From the NCBI RefSeq assembly GCF_027594745.1, contig NZ_CP110854.1:1714501-1778500 (forward strand): DNA of 64,000 nucleotides, given 5' to 3'. Positions within the stretch are counted from its first letter, which is position 1; each line of letters opens with the position of its first letter. Below are positions 44,264-53,295 of the stretch, in pieces. The DNA comes from Saprospira grandis. Lineage in GTDB: Bacteria; Bacteroidota; Bacteroidia; Chitinophagales; Saprospiraceae. The notes under the pieces are model-generated. The model was not told the DNA's origin. It did not search any database and saw only the letters and a program-made list of their open reading frames with translations. The position numbers and the translations under genes are program-made.

Positions 44264-44433
44264 GCAGGCGGCGAAGCCGCCGCATAGGAGCGCAGCGACT
44301 GGCTGAGGGATGGATAGCAGTGGCGCGAAGCGCCAGACCCAGGGCTTTTGAAGCGCAGCGAAAAAGCCCGCAGGGCCGAGCAGACCTGCGAGCTGCGGCA
44401 CAGCCCGACCCGGCCGCAGGCCGGGGCAGCCCC
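44264..44433 (-). repeat. GC-rich modular element, copy 18 (type A)
   Basis: Minus orientation: GGGGCTGCCCCGGCC/GGCCGGGTCGGGCTGTG, core GCAGGTCTGCTCGGCCCTGC, a long hairpin GGGCTTTTTCGC...GCTTCAAAAGCCC, GGTCTGGCGC, CCATCCCTCAGCC and terminal GGCGGC hairpins. It starts 8 bases past the adaptor gene stop. Its distal flank (CGTCTAGCAGGCGGC) matches copy 25. Confidence 0.85.
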
Positions 44434-44441
44434 AAATCCTC

Positions 44442-45770
44442 CTACTTCTCCTTTGTCTTTTTATAGAGTTCTTTTTCTGCCACCGCCTCAATAATGCTGC
44501 CCTGCTCCAATTTTTTCGAGATAGCATCAAAGGGAGCGACCACCACCTGCTCGCCTGTCTTTAGGCCCTTAGTAATTTGGATATAGCGGTCGTCTTGGAT
44601 GCCCGTTTGCACCTCTTGAAGGCGGACAGAATCGGCCATTTGGACAAAAACATACTCTTTTAGGCCAATCTCCTCCCCTTTCTTCAGTTGTTCTTCGGCC
44701 TGTTCATCTTCTCGGCTAGTGACCGCGGCAATAGGCAGCGACAAAGCATTGGAAATGCTATTGGTGCGAATCTCGGCAGAAGCTGAAAGTCCAGCTCTAA
44801 AAGGTGGTTTATTGGGATCTAGTTGTAGGTCCTTATAGCTCTCTTGCGACATCAGGATGCGGACCTCAAAGTTGGTCACTTGGTCTGAAGTGAGGGCCAT
44901 GGTGCTCAGGCCCGTGGCGGTATTGGCGATATGCGTCACTAGGCCCAAAAACTTGCGGTTGGGGTAAGCATCTAGCTCAATATCGGCTGAATCGCCTCGG
45001 TTGAGTTGTAAAATATCGCGTTCATTTACATCTACGCGGACCTCAATAGAGCTGAGGTTAGAGATTTTCAGAATGGGCGTTCCCGCCATCTGGATGGTTC
45101 CCACCACCTGCTCGCCTTGTTTTTTGTAGAGCTTAGAGACCACCCCCGCCATAGGCGCATAAATAGAGGTTTGCGAGAGATTTTTCTGCTGTTCTCGCAC
45201 CGTGGCATCGGCACTTTCCACATTAAATTTAGCCGAGCGGATACTCTCGTCTAGGGCTGCAATATTGGCCTCTGTAGAGCGGAAGTTGGTCTCGATGGTT
45301 TCTAATTCCGCCTTAGAAATCACGCCCTCATCAAAAAGGGTTTTATTGCGGTCATAATTGGCTTTGGCCTGGGCCAACTGCACCAAAAGCTGATCCTTTT
45401 GGGCCTTGATATTGCCCAATTGCGCCCTAGCTGACTTAGCGCTAGCCGAGGCTCTTTCCACCACCGAGGCCAGGGCTTCGGGGTCAATTTTGGCCAATAG
45501 CTGCCCTTCTTTTACATTTTCGCCCTCTTCTACTAAAAGCTCGACGATTGTTCCCGATACATTAGAGGTAATTTCGACCTCCGTGGCGGGAAACAGCTTA
45601 CCGCTAGCATAAACCGACTCCACGATTTGTCGTTTTTCGGCAGCTTCTAGCACCACTCGAATGGCTTTGGCCTTATTATCCTTACGGAAAATTACGATCA
45701 GGGCCGTAGCAATCAGCAATAGACCAACAATCCAGATAATGGGACTAATGCCCTTTTTCTTCTTTGCCAT
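44442..45770 (-). CDS. Efflux periplasmic adaptor (MacA/HlyD type)
   Basis: The 442-residue protein has one N-terminal helix (IIWIVGLLLIATALIVIF). A lipoyl half-motif (VEITSNVSGTIVELLVEEGENVKEGQLLAKIDPE), a long alpha hairpin of about 100 residues, a second lipoyl half (TSIYAPMAGVVSKLYKKQGEQVV) and the beta-barrel/membrane-proximal part follow. It bridges an inner-membrane pump to TolC. The TolC gene precedes it by 6 bases. No pump gene of the ABC or RND class follows, because the repeat copy 18 comes next. Confidence 0.88.
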   Translation of the reverse strand: MAKKKKGISPIIWIVGLLLIATALIVIFRKDNKAKAIRVVLEAAEKRQIVESVYASGKLFPATEVEITSNVSGTIVELLVEEGENVKEGQLLAKIDPEALASVVERASASAKSARAQLGNIKAQKDQLLVQLAQAKANYDRNKTLFDEGVISKAELETIETNFRSTEANIAALDESIRSAKFNVESADATVREQQKNLSQTSIYAPMAGVVSKLYKKQGEQVVGTIQMAGTPILKISNLSSIEVRVDVNERDILQLNRGDSADIELDAYPNRKFLGLVTHIANTATGLSTMALTSDQVTNFEVRILMSQESYKDLQLDPNKPPFRAGLSASAEIRTNSISNALSLPIAAVTSREDEQAEEQLKKGEEIGLKEYVFVQMADSVRLQEVQTGIQDDRYIQITKGLKTGEQVVVAPFDAISKKLEQGSIIEAVAEKELYKKTKEK

Positions 45771-45776
45771 AGCATT

Positions 45777-47204
45777 TTAATTTTCTTGGGGGGTATTCAG
45801 TCCAATTCCTCTATAAAAATCAAGGACCTTTAGTTTGAAAAGTAAATCATATTTGGCCTGCACCACCGAAGAAGCGGCGGAGGTCAGCATATTTTGCACA
45901 GAACTCAGCTCAAAGCTATTGACGATACCCAGCTCGAAGCGTTTGCGGGTATTAGCCGCAGAGGCCGAGGTAGCGGCTAGGCTCTTTTGGGCGGCTTCTA
46001 GGTTTTTTCGGGCCGCTTTGACATCGGTTAAAGCTCTTTGGATATCGGCTTTGAGTTGATTTTGGGCCTGACTGCTATTCAGTTTGGCCAATTCTAAGTT
46101 GAGTTTGGCCCGCTCAATGGCAATACGGCTCTGAAAACCGTTAAAGATAGGGACCGAAAGGCTAATGCCTAGGTTGGTGTAGAGGTTATTGCCCACTTGC
46201 TCAAAATAAGGCGTGGTTCCCCCTTCTATGGTCCGCACTGTAGGAAATTCTACGGGGACTTGGGTGCCATTGACATCTAAAAAGAGGGTTTGAGTAGTTT
46301 GCTCGGTGGTACGTTCCTTAGCTGCCGAAGAGTAGTTGGAGGTTAGAGAAACATAGCCCCCCAAAGAAGGCATAAGGGCCCCTTCAGCCACCTTAATAGC
46401 CAAATCTGCACTTTCTTCTCTCAAGCGATTGGCGGCCATATTGGGCATATTGGCTGCGGCCTCTAGATAAAGCTCATCTAGGGTTTCCAGCGCTCTGGCC
46501 TCGGGCAACTGCAGCTCAATCACCTTCAGACGGATCTTTTCATCTATGGGCATATTGATGAGGACCTTAAGATTGACATAAGCCAGCTCAATGGTATTTT
46601 CTGCATTGACAATAGCCTGTTCATCTCTGGCCTGCTGCGCTTCTAGCTCCAGACGGCTGTTATCGGGCAAATTGCCCGCCTTAATCTGCTTAAGGGTTTG
46701 GGCCAATTGCTCTTCGGTTAGGGCTTTTTGGGCCTGCAACACCTGCAAGTTTTCCTCGGCCAGCAAAACCTGCAAATAGGCCTGAGCCACAGAAAGGGCG
46801 TTGGTCTGTTTGGCCTGCTCCAAGTCCTGCGCAGTCGCCTGAACATCCAATCGGCTTTGCTTGAGCTGATTGCGCAAACGCAAACCCTGATAAATCGGAA
46901 AATTGGTATTGAGCGAAAGCTGAGAAGACTGTGTGCTCTGATTGACATACTGATAAGAGGTAAAATCAATTGAGCGGCCCAGGTTCAAACCATGCCGAAA
47001 AGAGGCATTTAAGGTAGGGTAAAAGGCCTAACTCGCTTGTTTGCGGTTCAGTTCGGCTTGCCGTTGTTGTATACCCGCCTGCTTGATCTGGGGGTTATGC
47101 TGCCAGGCATAATCAATACAAGCAGCCAAATCAAGACTATCTTGCCCAAAAAGAGGGCTGCCCCCCAAGATGAGCAAAACTAAAACTCCATAAAGTTGAC
47201 GCAT
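45777..47204 (-). pseudogene. TolC-family outer-membrane efflux protein, split by one in-frame stop
   Basis: Codons from 47204 (MRQLYGVLVLLILGG, a signal peptide) run to NRKQAS and a TAG at 47028-47030. The same frame continues AFYPTLNASFRHGLNLGRSIDF and on to 45777 as a complete TolC-type protein with long helices and two repeated halves. TolC homologues have NRKQAS-Q-AFYPT here, so CAG has become TAG. No ATG follows within 60 bases, so re-initiation is less likely than in the LRR gene. If the stop is real, the efflux pair has lost its outer-membrane channel. The adaptor follows in the operon. Confidence 0.8.
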
Positions 47205-47304
47205 AAGGGATTCTTTTATTTGCTTCAATTTAAGACTAAAGATAAGAGTTCTGCAACAACTTCGATAAAAAGCAGGCTTTTCTAGATAGTTCGACTTTTG
47301 TTTT

Positions 47305-47474
47305 GGGGCTGCCCCTCCCTTTGGTCGGGTCGGGCCATTGCGCAGCTCGCAGGTCTGCTCGGCCCTGCAGGCTTTTTCGCTTCGCTACAAAAGCCTTTGG
47401 TCTGCCGCCTTCGGCGGCCCTGCTACAGCCCCTCAGCCGTTTGGCCTTCGGCCATTTGCGGCGGCTGCGCCGCC
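47305..47474 (+). repeat. GC-rich modular element, copy 19 (type A)
   Basis: GGGGCTGCCCCTCCC...GGGTCGGGCCATTG, core GCAGGTCTGCTCGGCCCTGC, a long hairpin AGGCTTTTTCGC...GCTACAAAAGCCT, GGTCTGCCGCC/GGCGGC, CCCCTCAGCC and two terminal hairpins. Confidence 0.8.
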
Positions 47475-47504
47475 TTTATACCCAATCTACACCCTTTCCT
47501 GCCC

Positions 47505-47692
47505 TAGGGACAGGAAGCTGTTTAGGGCCATGGGCTGAAGCCCATGGTTGTGGGTCTGTGCAAACTGGCGGGCTAAAGCCCTTGTTTGCTGATGAGTCTT
47601 AGCCCTGAGGTACAATTCAATGCGGGTTAAAACCCGCATTCCATAAAAACATTGCGAAGCAATACCGTCCTTGCTGTAGGTTTCAACCTACA
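47505..47692. repeat. Hairpin-rich stretch including module D, copy 4
   Basis: Consecutive hairpins: TAGGGACAGG...GGGCCATGGGCTGAAGCCCATGG, GGCGGGCTAAAGCCC, ATGCGGGTTAAAACCCGCAT (47621-47640), ATTGCGAAGCAAT-ACCG and CTGTAGGTTTCAACCTACAG. The last three match module D in order but with changed arms. No gene is visible in this part of the 672-base gap. Confidence 0.55.
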
Positions 47693-47695
47693 GTA

Positions 47696-47871
47696 TCGGC
47701 CTAGCGATGCGGCGGGGTGGCCGTCAGGCCAGACCGAGCAAAATGAGCGTAGCGAAATTTTGCGAAGGGCCGAGCAGACCTGCGAGCCCCAAAGCGACAA
47801 CAAGGACTTTAGTCCGCAGTTCGATGACCAAAGGGAGTAACCGCCGCCTCGCTTCGCTCGTCGGCAGCCCC
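47696..47871 (-). repeat. GC-rich modular element, copy 20 (type A/B hybrid with TTACTCCC module)
   Basis: Minus orientation: GGGGCTGCCGACGAGC/GCTCGGCGGCGG-like end, then the TTACTCCCTTTGGTCATCGAAC module, then the core GCAGGTCTGCTCGGCCCTTC, a hairpin GCAAAATTTCGC...GCTCATTTTGC, GGTCTGGCC and CATCGCTAGGCC. So the GGGGCTGCC end of type A is joined to a type B tail. It begins 5 bases past the subtilase stop. Confidence 0.75.
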
Positions 47872-47876
47872 AAAAC

Positions 47877-50444
47877 CTACTCCTTCAGAAAGCGATTTTG
47901 TAGGCCTAAATTGGGCCAATGCAAAATATAAAGTCCTGCAGGCCATTGGTCCAAAGAGATTTGGCCCGACCACTGTCCGCTGGCTAGTTGGCGGCCCTGT
48001 AGGTCGTAGATGATCCAGAGCTCGCCTAGATTTGGGGGCGACTTGAGGTAGAGGGCCTGCCGAGCGGGTTGGGGATAAAGCTGCATTTGGGCTTGGGCAA
48101 TGGGAATTAGGCCATCGGGCAGATCAACCTGCAGACAATAATCTTTGGTCTCGCCAAAGCCCGTATCGCCACAGCTGCTAAAGGCGCCAGAACCCCATTT
48201 GAGTTGCCAGCGGCTGCGGTAATTGCCCAGCCAATGAGCGGGAATGGTCAATTGGTCTACATAAGTCGTTTGCATCTGGCTAATTGTGGGAGAACTCCAA
48301 ACCAATTCGAGGCTATCAAACTGCCCGTTGCGGTCCAGATCTACCCAAAAGCCCAGCCGCCAATTGGGAAAAGGGCTGCTGCCCGTGGCCCAGCTCCAGT
48401 GCATGGGATAAGTTTGGCCCGCTTGCAAAAAGAAGCTGCTATCGTAGGCCGCATAGCCATTTGGGGCGGGAGAAGAAGCATAACTGCTGTCTCCTAATTG
48501 CAACTCCCTCAGCCATTCAAAGTTGTTATTGGCAAAAGGAGCGCAATAATTTAGGTCGCGGCAACTGCCACAGCCCGCCGTACTCAATTGTAGATTTAGG
48601 CTATCTAAGCTAGGGCTAGCGCAGTTGGACCAAAGGCGAATCTCATAGGCTTGGCAGCTATCTAGATTGGGCAAGGTAAAATTGTTTTGACTACTTTGGA
48701 GCGTTTGGCTACTCCCCTGCCCTATTGGGCCATAAGTTAGTGTATAGCTTTGGGCGGCGGCAATCTCTGAAAAAGAGAGGGCCAAGAAATCGCTGCCGCT
48801 GCTATCCAGTTGCCAAAGTTGCGGGGCATTGCAGCAGCCTTGGCTCTCCCAAAAAACATAATTGGTATCGGCAGAAGCTTGACCGTTACAGCTCGACCAA
48901 AGGGCGAGCTCATAAGTTTGGCAGGGCTGCAGTTGGTCCAGAAGCAAAAAGCTATCTGTAGTGCTGAGCAACTGCCAATTGCTTTGGCCCAAAAGGCGGT
49001 AGCGCAAAAAGCTGCTATCGGCTTGGCTGCTCCAAGAAAGCAGCAGGCTATCGGGCTGATTAGACAAAAAAGATAGATTATAGGGGGCCGTGCAGCCAGG
49101 CAATTGGCAATCGCTATATTCCGCAGCGGCTAGGGCTTGGGCTAAATTGAGGCGACCGCCAGAAAGGCAAAAAGTATCGAGTTGGGGCAGGCTATCTACT
49201 CCTGCTAAAATGGCATTTTTGACATAAAGGGCGGTGGCTGCGGGCTGCAATTGGGCCAGATAAGCCAGGCGGGGACAAGGCAGGCTATAAATCAGGCCAA
49301 TCGCTGCAGTGACTAAGGGCGCTGCTGCCGAAGTACCCGAAAAACTGCCCATGCTTCCGCCTTTCATTTGGGTATATAGGCCATCGCCGGGGGCGGCTAA
49401 ATCAATACTTTGGCGACCAAAACCAGCGGCGGTTACCTTTTGATCGCTGCGGTTACTATTAGTCACCGCAATCAGGTAAGGGCTGGGGCTATGTGTGGGC
49501 AGATCGCCTACTAGGTCCACATTATTATTTGCATTAGAGGTAGAAGCCACGACCAAAATACCCGCTTGCCCCAAAGAGTCAAAAAGATTAGTCAAGACGG
49601 GAAAATCAGTAGCCAGCACCTCATCTACGCCCCAAGAGGCATTTATGGCAACGATTAGGGCTCCTTTTTGGCCGCTAGAGCGGTTATAGGCTCTTCTTTG
49701 GGCCAAGGGATAGGCATAAGCGGCTATGGCTTCGGCCTCATTGCTGCCGCCACCGACCACCGTCAGCAATTGGCTATACCAGTCAATGCCAGTGCCTAAG
49801 CTATTGTTATTGGCTTGGCCTGCAATCAAGCTACTGACGGGACTACCATGGCTAGCGCCAAAGGTTCCGCCTGAAATCTCATCATTTTGCTTGAAGCTAG
49901 ACCAGCCTTTAAAGTCATCAATAAATCCATTTCTATCATCATCTAAGCCATTGTTTGGAATTTCGGCGGTATTGGTCCAAAGGCGGCCTTGCAATTCTGT
50001 TAGCGTCGTATCTATTCCATCATCAATAACAGCCAAAACGAGCTGTTGCCCCAAGGCCGTTTGGCCGCCCTGCGCCAAATCCCAAGCGGTGGTGGCATCA
50101 ATATCGGCATCGACTAAGCCGCCATTACTGCCATTATTTTCCAGATGCCATTGTTGATTAAAATCGGGATCATTAGGAATCAGGCGAGAGCGCAATGAAT
50201 GATTTTTTTGTAGGGCCACCACCCTAGGCCAATCGGCTAGTTCTTGGGCGGCAGTTGGTCCTAGTTGCAGTTCCCAAATATTGAGCGCGGGGACCAAAGG
50301 ACGAAGCACTCTTAGGTCCCAATGGCTGGGCCAGTTCTGTTCCTCTATCTCTTGGCCATAGGCGAATTGGACAATCCAACTTTCTTGAGCGGCTAAAGGA
50401 AAAGTAAAAAATAAACAACAAAAGGTGTAGAGGTAATTTTCCAT
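47877..50444 (-). CDS. Secreted subtilisin-like protease with T9SS sorting domain
   Basis: The 855-residue protein has a signal peptide (CCLFFTFPLA-AQ) and an S8 peptidase domain with Asp in LAVIDDGID (about residue 130), His in GASHGSPVSSLIAG (about 200) and Ser in SGTSAAAPLVTAAIG (about 365). Two fibronectin-III-like repeats with Cys pairs follow (about 450-620), then a GEVED-like domain (LGFWVDLDRNGQFDSLELVW). A type A T9SS signal ends it (MQLYPQPARQALYL, LQGRQLASG, QWPAGLYIL). It is exported to the surface or medium as a digestive or predatory protease, which is an inference. Confidence 0.88.
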   Translation of the reverse strand: MENYLYTFCCLFFTFPLAAQESWIVQFAYGQEIEEQNWPSHWDLRVLRPLVPALNIWELQLGPTAAQELADWPRVVALQKNHSLRSRLIPNDPDFNQQWHLENNGSNGGLVDADIDATTAWDLAQGGQTALGQQLVLAVIDDGIDTTLTELQGRLWTNTAEIPNNGLDDDRNGFIDDFKGWSSFKQNDEISGGTFGASHGSPVSSLIAGQANNNSLGTGIDWYSQLLTVVGGGSNEAEAIAAYAYPLAQRRAYNRSSGQKGALIVAINASWGVDEVLATDFPVLTNLFDSLGQAGILVVASTSNANNNVDLVGDLPTHSPSPYLIAVTNSNRSDQKVTAAGFGRQSIDLAAPGDGLYTQMKGGSMGSFSGTSAAAPLVTAAIGLIYSLPCPRLAYLAQLQPAATALYVKNAILAGVDSLPQLDTFCLSGGRLNLAQALAAAEYSDCQLPGCTAPYNLSFLSNQPDSLLLSWSSQADSSFLRYRLLGQSNWQLLSTTDSFLLLDQLQPCQTYELALWSSCNGQASADTNYVFWESQGCCNAPQLWQLDSSGSDFLALSFSEIAAAQSYTLTYGPIGQGSSQTLQSSQNNFTLPNLDSCQAYEIRLWSNCASPSLDSLNLQLSTAGCGSCRDLNYCAPFANNNFEWLRELQLGDSSYASSPAPNGYAAYDSSFFLQAGQTYPMHWSWATGSSPFPNWRLGFWVDLDRNGQFDSLELVWSSPTISQMQTTYVDQLTIPAHWLGNYRSRWQLKWGSGAFSSCGDTGFGETKDYCLQVDLPDGLIPIAQAQMQLYPQPARQALYLKSPPNLGELWIIYDLQGRQLASGQWSGQISLDQWPAGLYILHWPNLGLQNRFLKE

Positions 50445-50483
50445 ACTATACTTTTAAAAAATCTTTGCCAATCAAAAAAAAAC

Positions 50484-50491
50484 TATCTTAG
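50484..50491 (+). promoter_or_regulatory. Putative -7 box
   Basis: TATCTTAG, 35 bases before the ATG at 50526, resembles the TATCTTnG boxes ahead of other genes in this window. Confidence 0.4.
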
Positions 50492-50525
50492 CTCAAGAAC
50501 AAAACAGCAAGCTAAAAGTAATTCT

Positions 50526-50954
50526 ATGAAACAGATCCTAAGCATCTTTCTCTTGGCCAGCCTTCTATTCGCTTGTCAGAGCAGTAAAAAGCTAGCAAAG
50601 AATAACATTATTCAGGACAGCCATTGGACAATTTATGAATGCAAACTGCAGAACCCTTCCTCAGATAAAACCCCTATACATATACAGGAGCGGGCTATCA
50701 TCCAGCATCTAAATAATGGGCGTATTCTTTTGCAAGACAGCATGGTTTACCTCACCACCCTTAAAGAGACAATAGATGCTAAAATCATCGAAAGACATGA
50801 GGATTATCTGCTTATCTACGATAAGAAGAAGCAAAAAGAAATTAAGTTTCCTTATGAGCTAGACGTTAAAAACAAGAAGTGCGTCTTTCATTTTCCTGGC
50901 TTTAATGGTAGAGGAGAAATTTTGCTTTATAGCGAGCAAATTCCTATGCCTTAG
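50526..50954 (+). CDS. Small predicted lipoprotein, unrecognised
   Basis: The 142-residue product has a lipoprotein signal (IFLLASLLFA-CQSS). The mature part is basic and strand-rich (DSHWTIYECKL, IHIQERAIIQHLNNGRILLQDSMVYLTTL, KCVFHFPGFNGRGEILLYSEQIP). No family recognised. Its end overlaps the convergent phosphoesterase gene by 11 bases. Confidence 0.7.
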   Translation: MKQILSIFLLASLLFACQSSKKLAKNNIIQDSHWTIYECKLQNPSSDKTPIHIQERAIIQHLNNGRILLQDSMVYLTTLKETIDAKIIERHEDYLLIYDKKKQKEIKFPYELDVKNKKCVFHFPGFNGRGEILLYSEQIPMP

Positions 50955-52194
50955 TGAGTTCAAAAAGGGTAATTTCGGGTAGCATGCCCACTCTACCGGG
51001 GAAGCCCAAAAAGCCAAACCCTCTATTTACATAGAGGCGTTGGCCCAACTCTTCATAAAGTCCGGCCCATTCTTTATAGCGCCATTTGGCGGGGCTCCAT
51101 TGGAAGCCAGGAATTTTCACGCCTAATTGCATGCCATGCGTATGCCCGCTGAGGGTCAGATGCACTTTTTGGGGATGTTCTAGCACCTTATGCCGCCAAT
51201 GTGTGGGGTCATGAGAGAGCAAAATGGTAAACAATCCATTATTTTCTTCGCCAAAGCAGCCGGCCAAATCGCCTTCTTTGGGATAGGGACCATGGCCCCA
51301 ATTTTCTACTCCAGCCAAACAAATTTGCTGCCCCTCTTTTTCCAGTACTAGGGCGCTGTTATTTAGCATTTTAAAGCCCATATCGGCCTGATATTGCTTG
51401 AGTTTATCGAGATTTTGTTCCTTGGCCGCATCGGAGGGCCAGCGGACATAACTGCCATAATCATGGTTGCCCAATACAGAAAACTTACCGAGGGGAGCCG
51501 TCAAATTGGCAAAAAGGTCGATATAAGGAACAATTTCATGGGCGCGATTATTCACCAAATCGCCCGTAAAGACGATCAGGTCCGCTTCTAGGTCCTGTAT
51601 CATTTGCAGACCTTTGGCCACGGCCTCTCGGTTATCAAAACTGCCCGCATGCACATCAGAAATCTGGACCATTCGCAGGCCATGGAAGGCCTCTGGCAGT
51701 TCGGGGTCCTTAATTTTTACCTTGTCCACGGTATAGGCATATTTTCCGCGGCTAATGCCATAGAGAAAAGAAGCAAAGGGAACCGCCGCCACAAAAAGGG
51801 CCAAACGGCGCATAAAAGTTCGGCGACTTTGCAGGTTCACTTCTCGTTCTGCATCTTTCAATTTGGCCAGTTTTTGCCCCCCATAATGCGTAAAGCGATA
51901 AAAATCCTCAATAAAAAGGAAGCCAGCATAGACCAACTTGGTCACCAGCAAGGTCACCCAAATTCCAATCATCAGGTGGTGGACCAATTGCAAGCTACTT
52001 AGGGGTTGGGCGGAGGCTGCACGGCCCATAAAAAATAGCCAAGCCACTGGCGCCGCAGCAGAAAGCCAATAACTGATTTTCATCCAGAGCTTAAACTGAT
52101 CTTTAAAATGCCCTTTGAGGCCATAAAAAACATAAAACTCTAGAGAAAGAAAGAGCATAATAAAGATAGAAGAACCTATAATTCGAGCTAGCAT
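50944..52194 (-). CDS. Membrane-anchored metallophosphoesterase
   Basis: The 416-residue protein has about four N-terminal helices (residues 1-150), then a calcineurin-like phosphoesterase domain with the standard motifs: ISDVHAGSFDN, VFTGDLVNNR, LGNHDYGS, and LSGHTHGMQ near the C-terminus. Five of the six metal-ligand motifs are visible. An RRTFMRR stretch precedes the domain, but with TM helices before it a Tat signal is unlikely. Relatives are hydrolases of uncertain substrate, often YkuE-like. It is monocistronic. Confidence 0.88.
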   Translation of the reverse strand: MLARIIGSSIFIMLFLSLEFYVFYGLKGHFKDQFKLWMKISYWLSAAAPVAWLFFMGRAASAQPLSSLQLVHHLMIGIWVTLLVTKLVYAGFLFIEDFYRFTHYGGQKLAKLKDAEREVNLQSRRTFMRRLALFVAAVPFASFLYGISRGKYAYTVDKVKIKDPELPEAFHGLRMVQISDVHAGSFDNREAVAKGLQMIQDLEADLIVFTGDLVNNRAHEIVPYIDLFANLTAPLGKFSVLGNHDYGSYVRWPSDAAKEQNLDKLKQYQADMGFKMLNNSALVLEKEGQQICLAGVENWGHGPYPKEGDLAGCFGEENNGLFTILLSHDPTHWRHKVLEHPQKVHLTLSGHTHGMQLGVKIPGFQWSPAKWRYKEWAGLYEELGQRLYVNRGFGFLGFPGRVGMLPEITLFELTKA

Positions 52195-52272
52195 AGTGGT
52201 TTGTTTTGATAGAACCCTTCAAGTTAATAACTTATTTTCAAAGGTGCTCTAATGGATTGATTTCTATTTTTT

Positions 52273-52401
52273 GGGGCTGCCCCGCCCTGCGGGCGGGTCG
52301 GGCTGTTTCGCAGCTCGCTATTCGCTCGGCCCTGCGTTTTTTTTCGCTGCGCTCAAAAAAACTGGGTCTGGCCTTCGGCCACTGCTGTCCATCCCTCAGC
52401 C
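52273..52401 (+). repeat. GC-rich modular element, copy 21 (type A)
   Basis: GGGGCTGCCCCGCCC/GGGCGGGTCGGGCTGTT, core variant GCTATTCGCTCGGCCCTGC, a long A/T-armed hairpin GTTTTTTTTCGC...GCTCAAAAAAAC, GGTCTGGCCTTCGGCCA, CCATCCCTCAGCC. Confidence 0.8.
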
Positions 52402-52419
52402 AGATTTAATCGCGCTGCT

Positions 52420-52610
52420 TTGACCATAGTTTGCTATGAATTTTCTGCTAGGCCAGCTATTTTTTGAGGGCATAGCCTTCGCTATGGTCGAGAAAAATAG
52501 GACCGACTAGCGGGAAATTGCTGCAAACTATAAAAGTGAGTGCGTTTAAATTTGGCTATAGCCTGCGGCCCTTCGGGCCTGTAGGACCTATATATTTTGT
52601 TTTGGACCAG
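52420..52610. other. Unassigned hairpin-bearing intergenic stretch
   Basis: Between repeat copy 21 and dgkA lie hairpins CATAGCCTTCGCTATG and GGCCCTTCGGGCC plus AT-rich DNA, with no convincing ORF. Parts resemble the tails of the repeat copies, but the boundaries are unclear. Confidence 0.4.
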
Positions 52611-52673
52611 CAGTTTAAGCGCTAAACAAGGCTTTTTGTTTCTTTTTGGTCCATAAAAAAAGCTGTTCTCCCC

Positions 52674-52681
52674 TATCTTAG
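52674..52681 (+). promoter_or_regulatory. Putative -7 box for dgkA
   Basis: TATCTTAG only 11 bases before the ATG at 52693 would give a very short leader. Confidence 0.35.
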
Positions 52682-52692
52682 GGACCAAAAGC

Positions 52693-53070
52693 ATGAAAAA
52701 CTATATAAAAGCCCGTTGGGCCAGCTTTGGCTATGCCTTTGCGGGCCTTTTTGATTTTTTTTCGGGTCGGCATCCCCACGCTATTTTGCATCTTATTGCG
52801 GCCATTACGGTTTTGCTAGCCGCCTATTACTTTGCCCTATCGCCTTGGGAATGGGGCCTTATTATTTTGGCTATTGGGGGTGTATTGGCCCTAGAGGCCC
52901 TCAACTCCGCTTTAGAATATGTAGTTGATCTGGTTCAGCCTGATTTTCATCCTTTGGCCAAGAAAGCCAAGGACATGGCTGCGGCGGCCGTATTGATTTT
53001 TGCCCTAGCCACTTTAGGCTTGGCCGGCTTAATTTTTTGGCCTAAAATCCTTAATTTGCTGGCTAGCTAG
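52693..53070 (+). CDS. dgkA: Diacylglycerol kinase family protein (DgkA-type)
   Basis: The 125-residue inner-membrane protein has about three helices and the DgkA landmarks: RHPHAILHLIAAITVLLAAYY and ALEALNSALEYVVDLVQPDFHPLAKKAKDMAAAAVL, with the Glu/Asn-rich cytoplasmic loop and the KKAKDMAAAAV step. In many bacteria this class phosphorylates undecaprenol rather than diacylglycerol, so either substrate is possible here. It is monocistronic. Confidence 0.88.
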   Translation: MKNYIKARWASFGYAFAGLFDFFSGRHPHAILHLIAAITVLLAAYYFALSPWEWGLIILAIGGVLALEALNSALEYVVDLVQPDFHPLAKKAKDMAAAAVLIFALATLGLAGLIFWPKILNLLAS

Positions 53071-53081
53071 CCAAAAAATAG

Positions 53082-53228
53082 CTGCCTTTGGCAGCCATGG
53101 CCGAAGGCCAAACGGCCTAGCGATGCGGCGGGGTGGCCGTCAGGCCAGACCGAGGCGGCAAAGCCGCCGAAGGGCCGAGCAGACCTGCGAGCCCCAAAGC
53201 GTAGCGCCCGCCGAAGGCGGGAGGCCCC
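53082..53228 (-). repeat. GC-rich modular element, copy 22 (type B)
   Basis: Minus orientation: GGGGCCTCCCGCC/GGCGGGCGCTACG, core GCAGGTCTGCTCGGCCCTTC, hairpin GGCGGCTTTGCCGCC, GGTCTGGCC, CATCGCTAGGCC and GGCCTTCGGCC. It lies 68 bases ahead of the mutase gene. Confidence 0.8.
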
Positions 53229-53295
53229 AAAATAGCAGCAGAAAAAAAGGCCAACAAACAATTAAGCAGATTACCGCCCTTAAAAAATAATAGCT

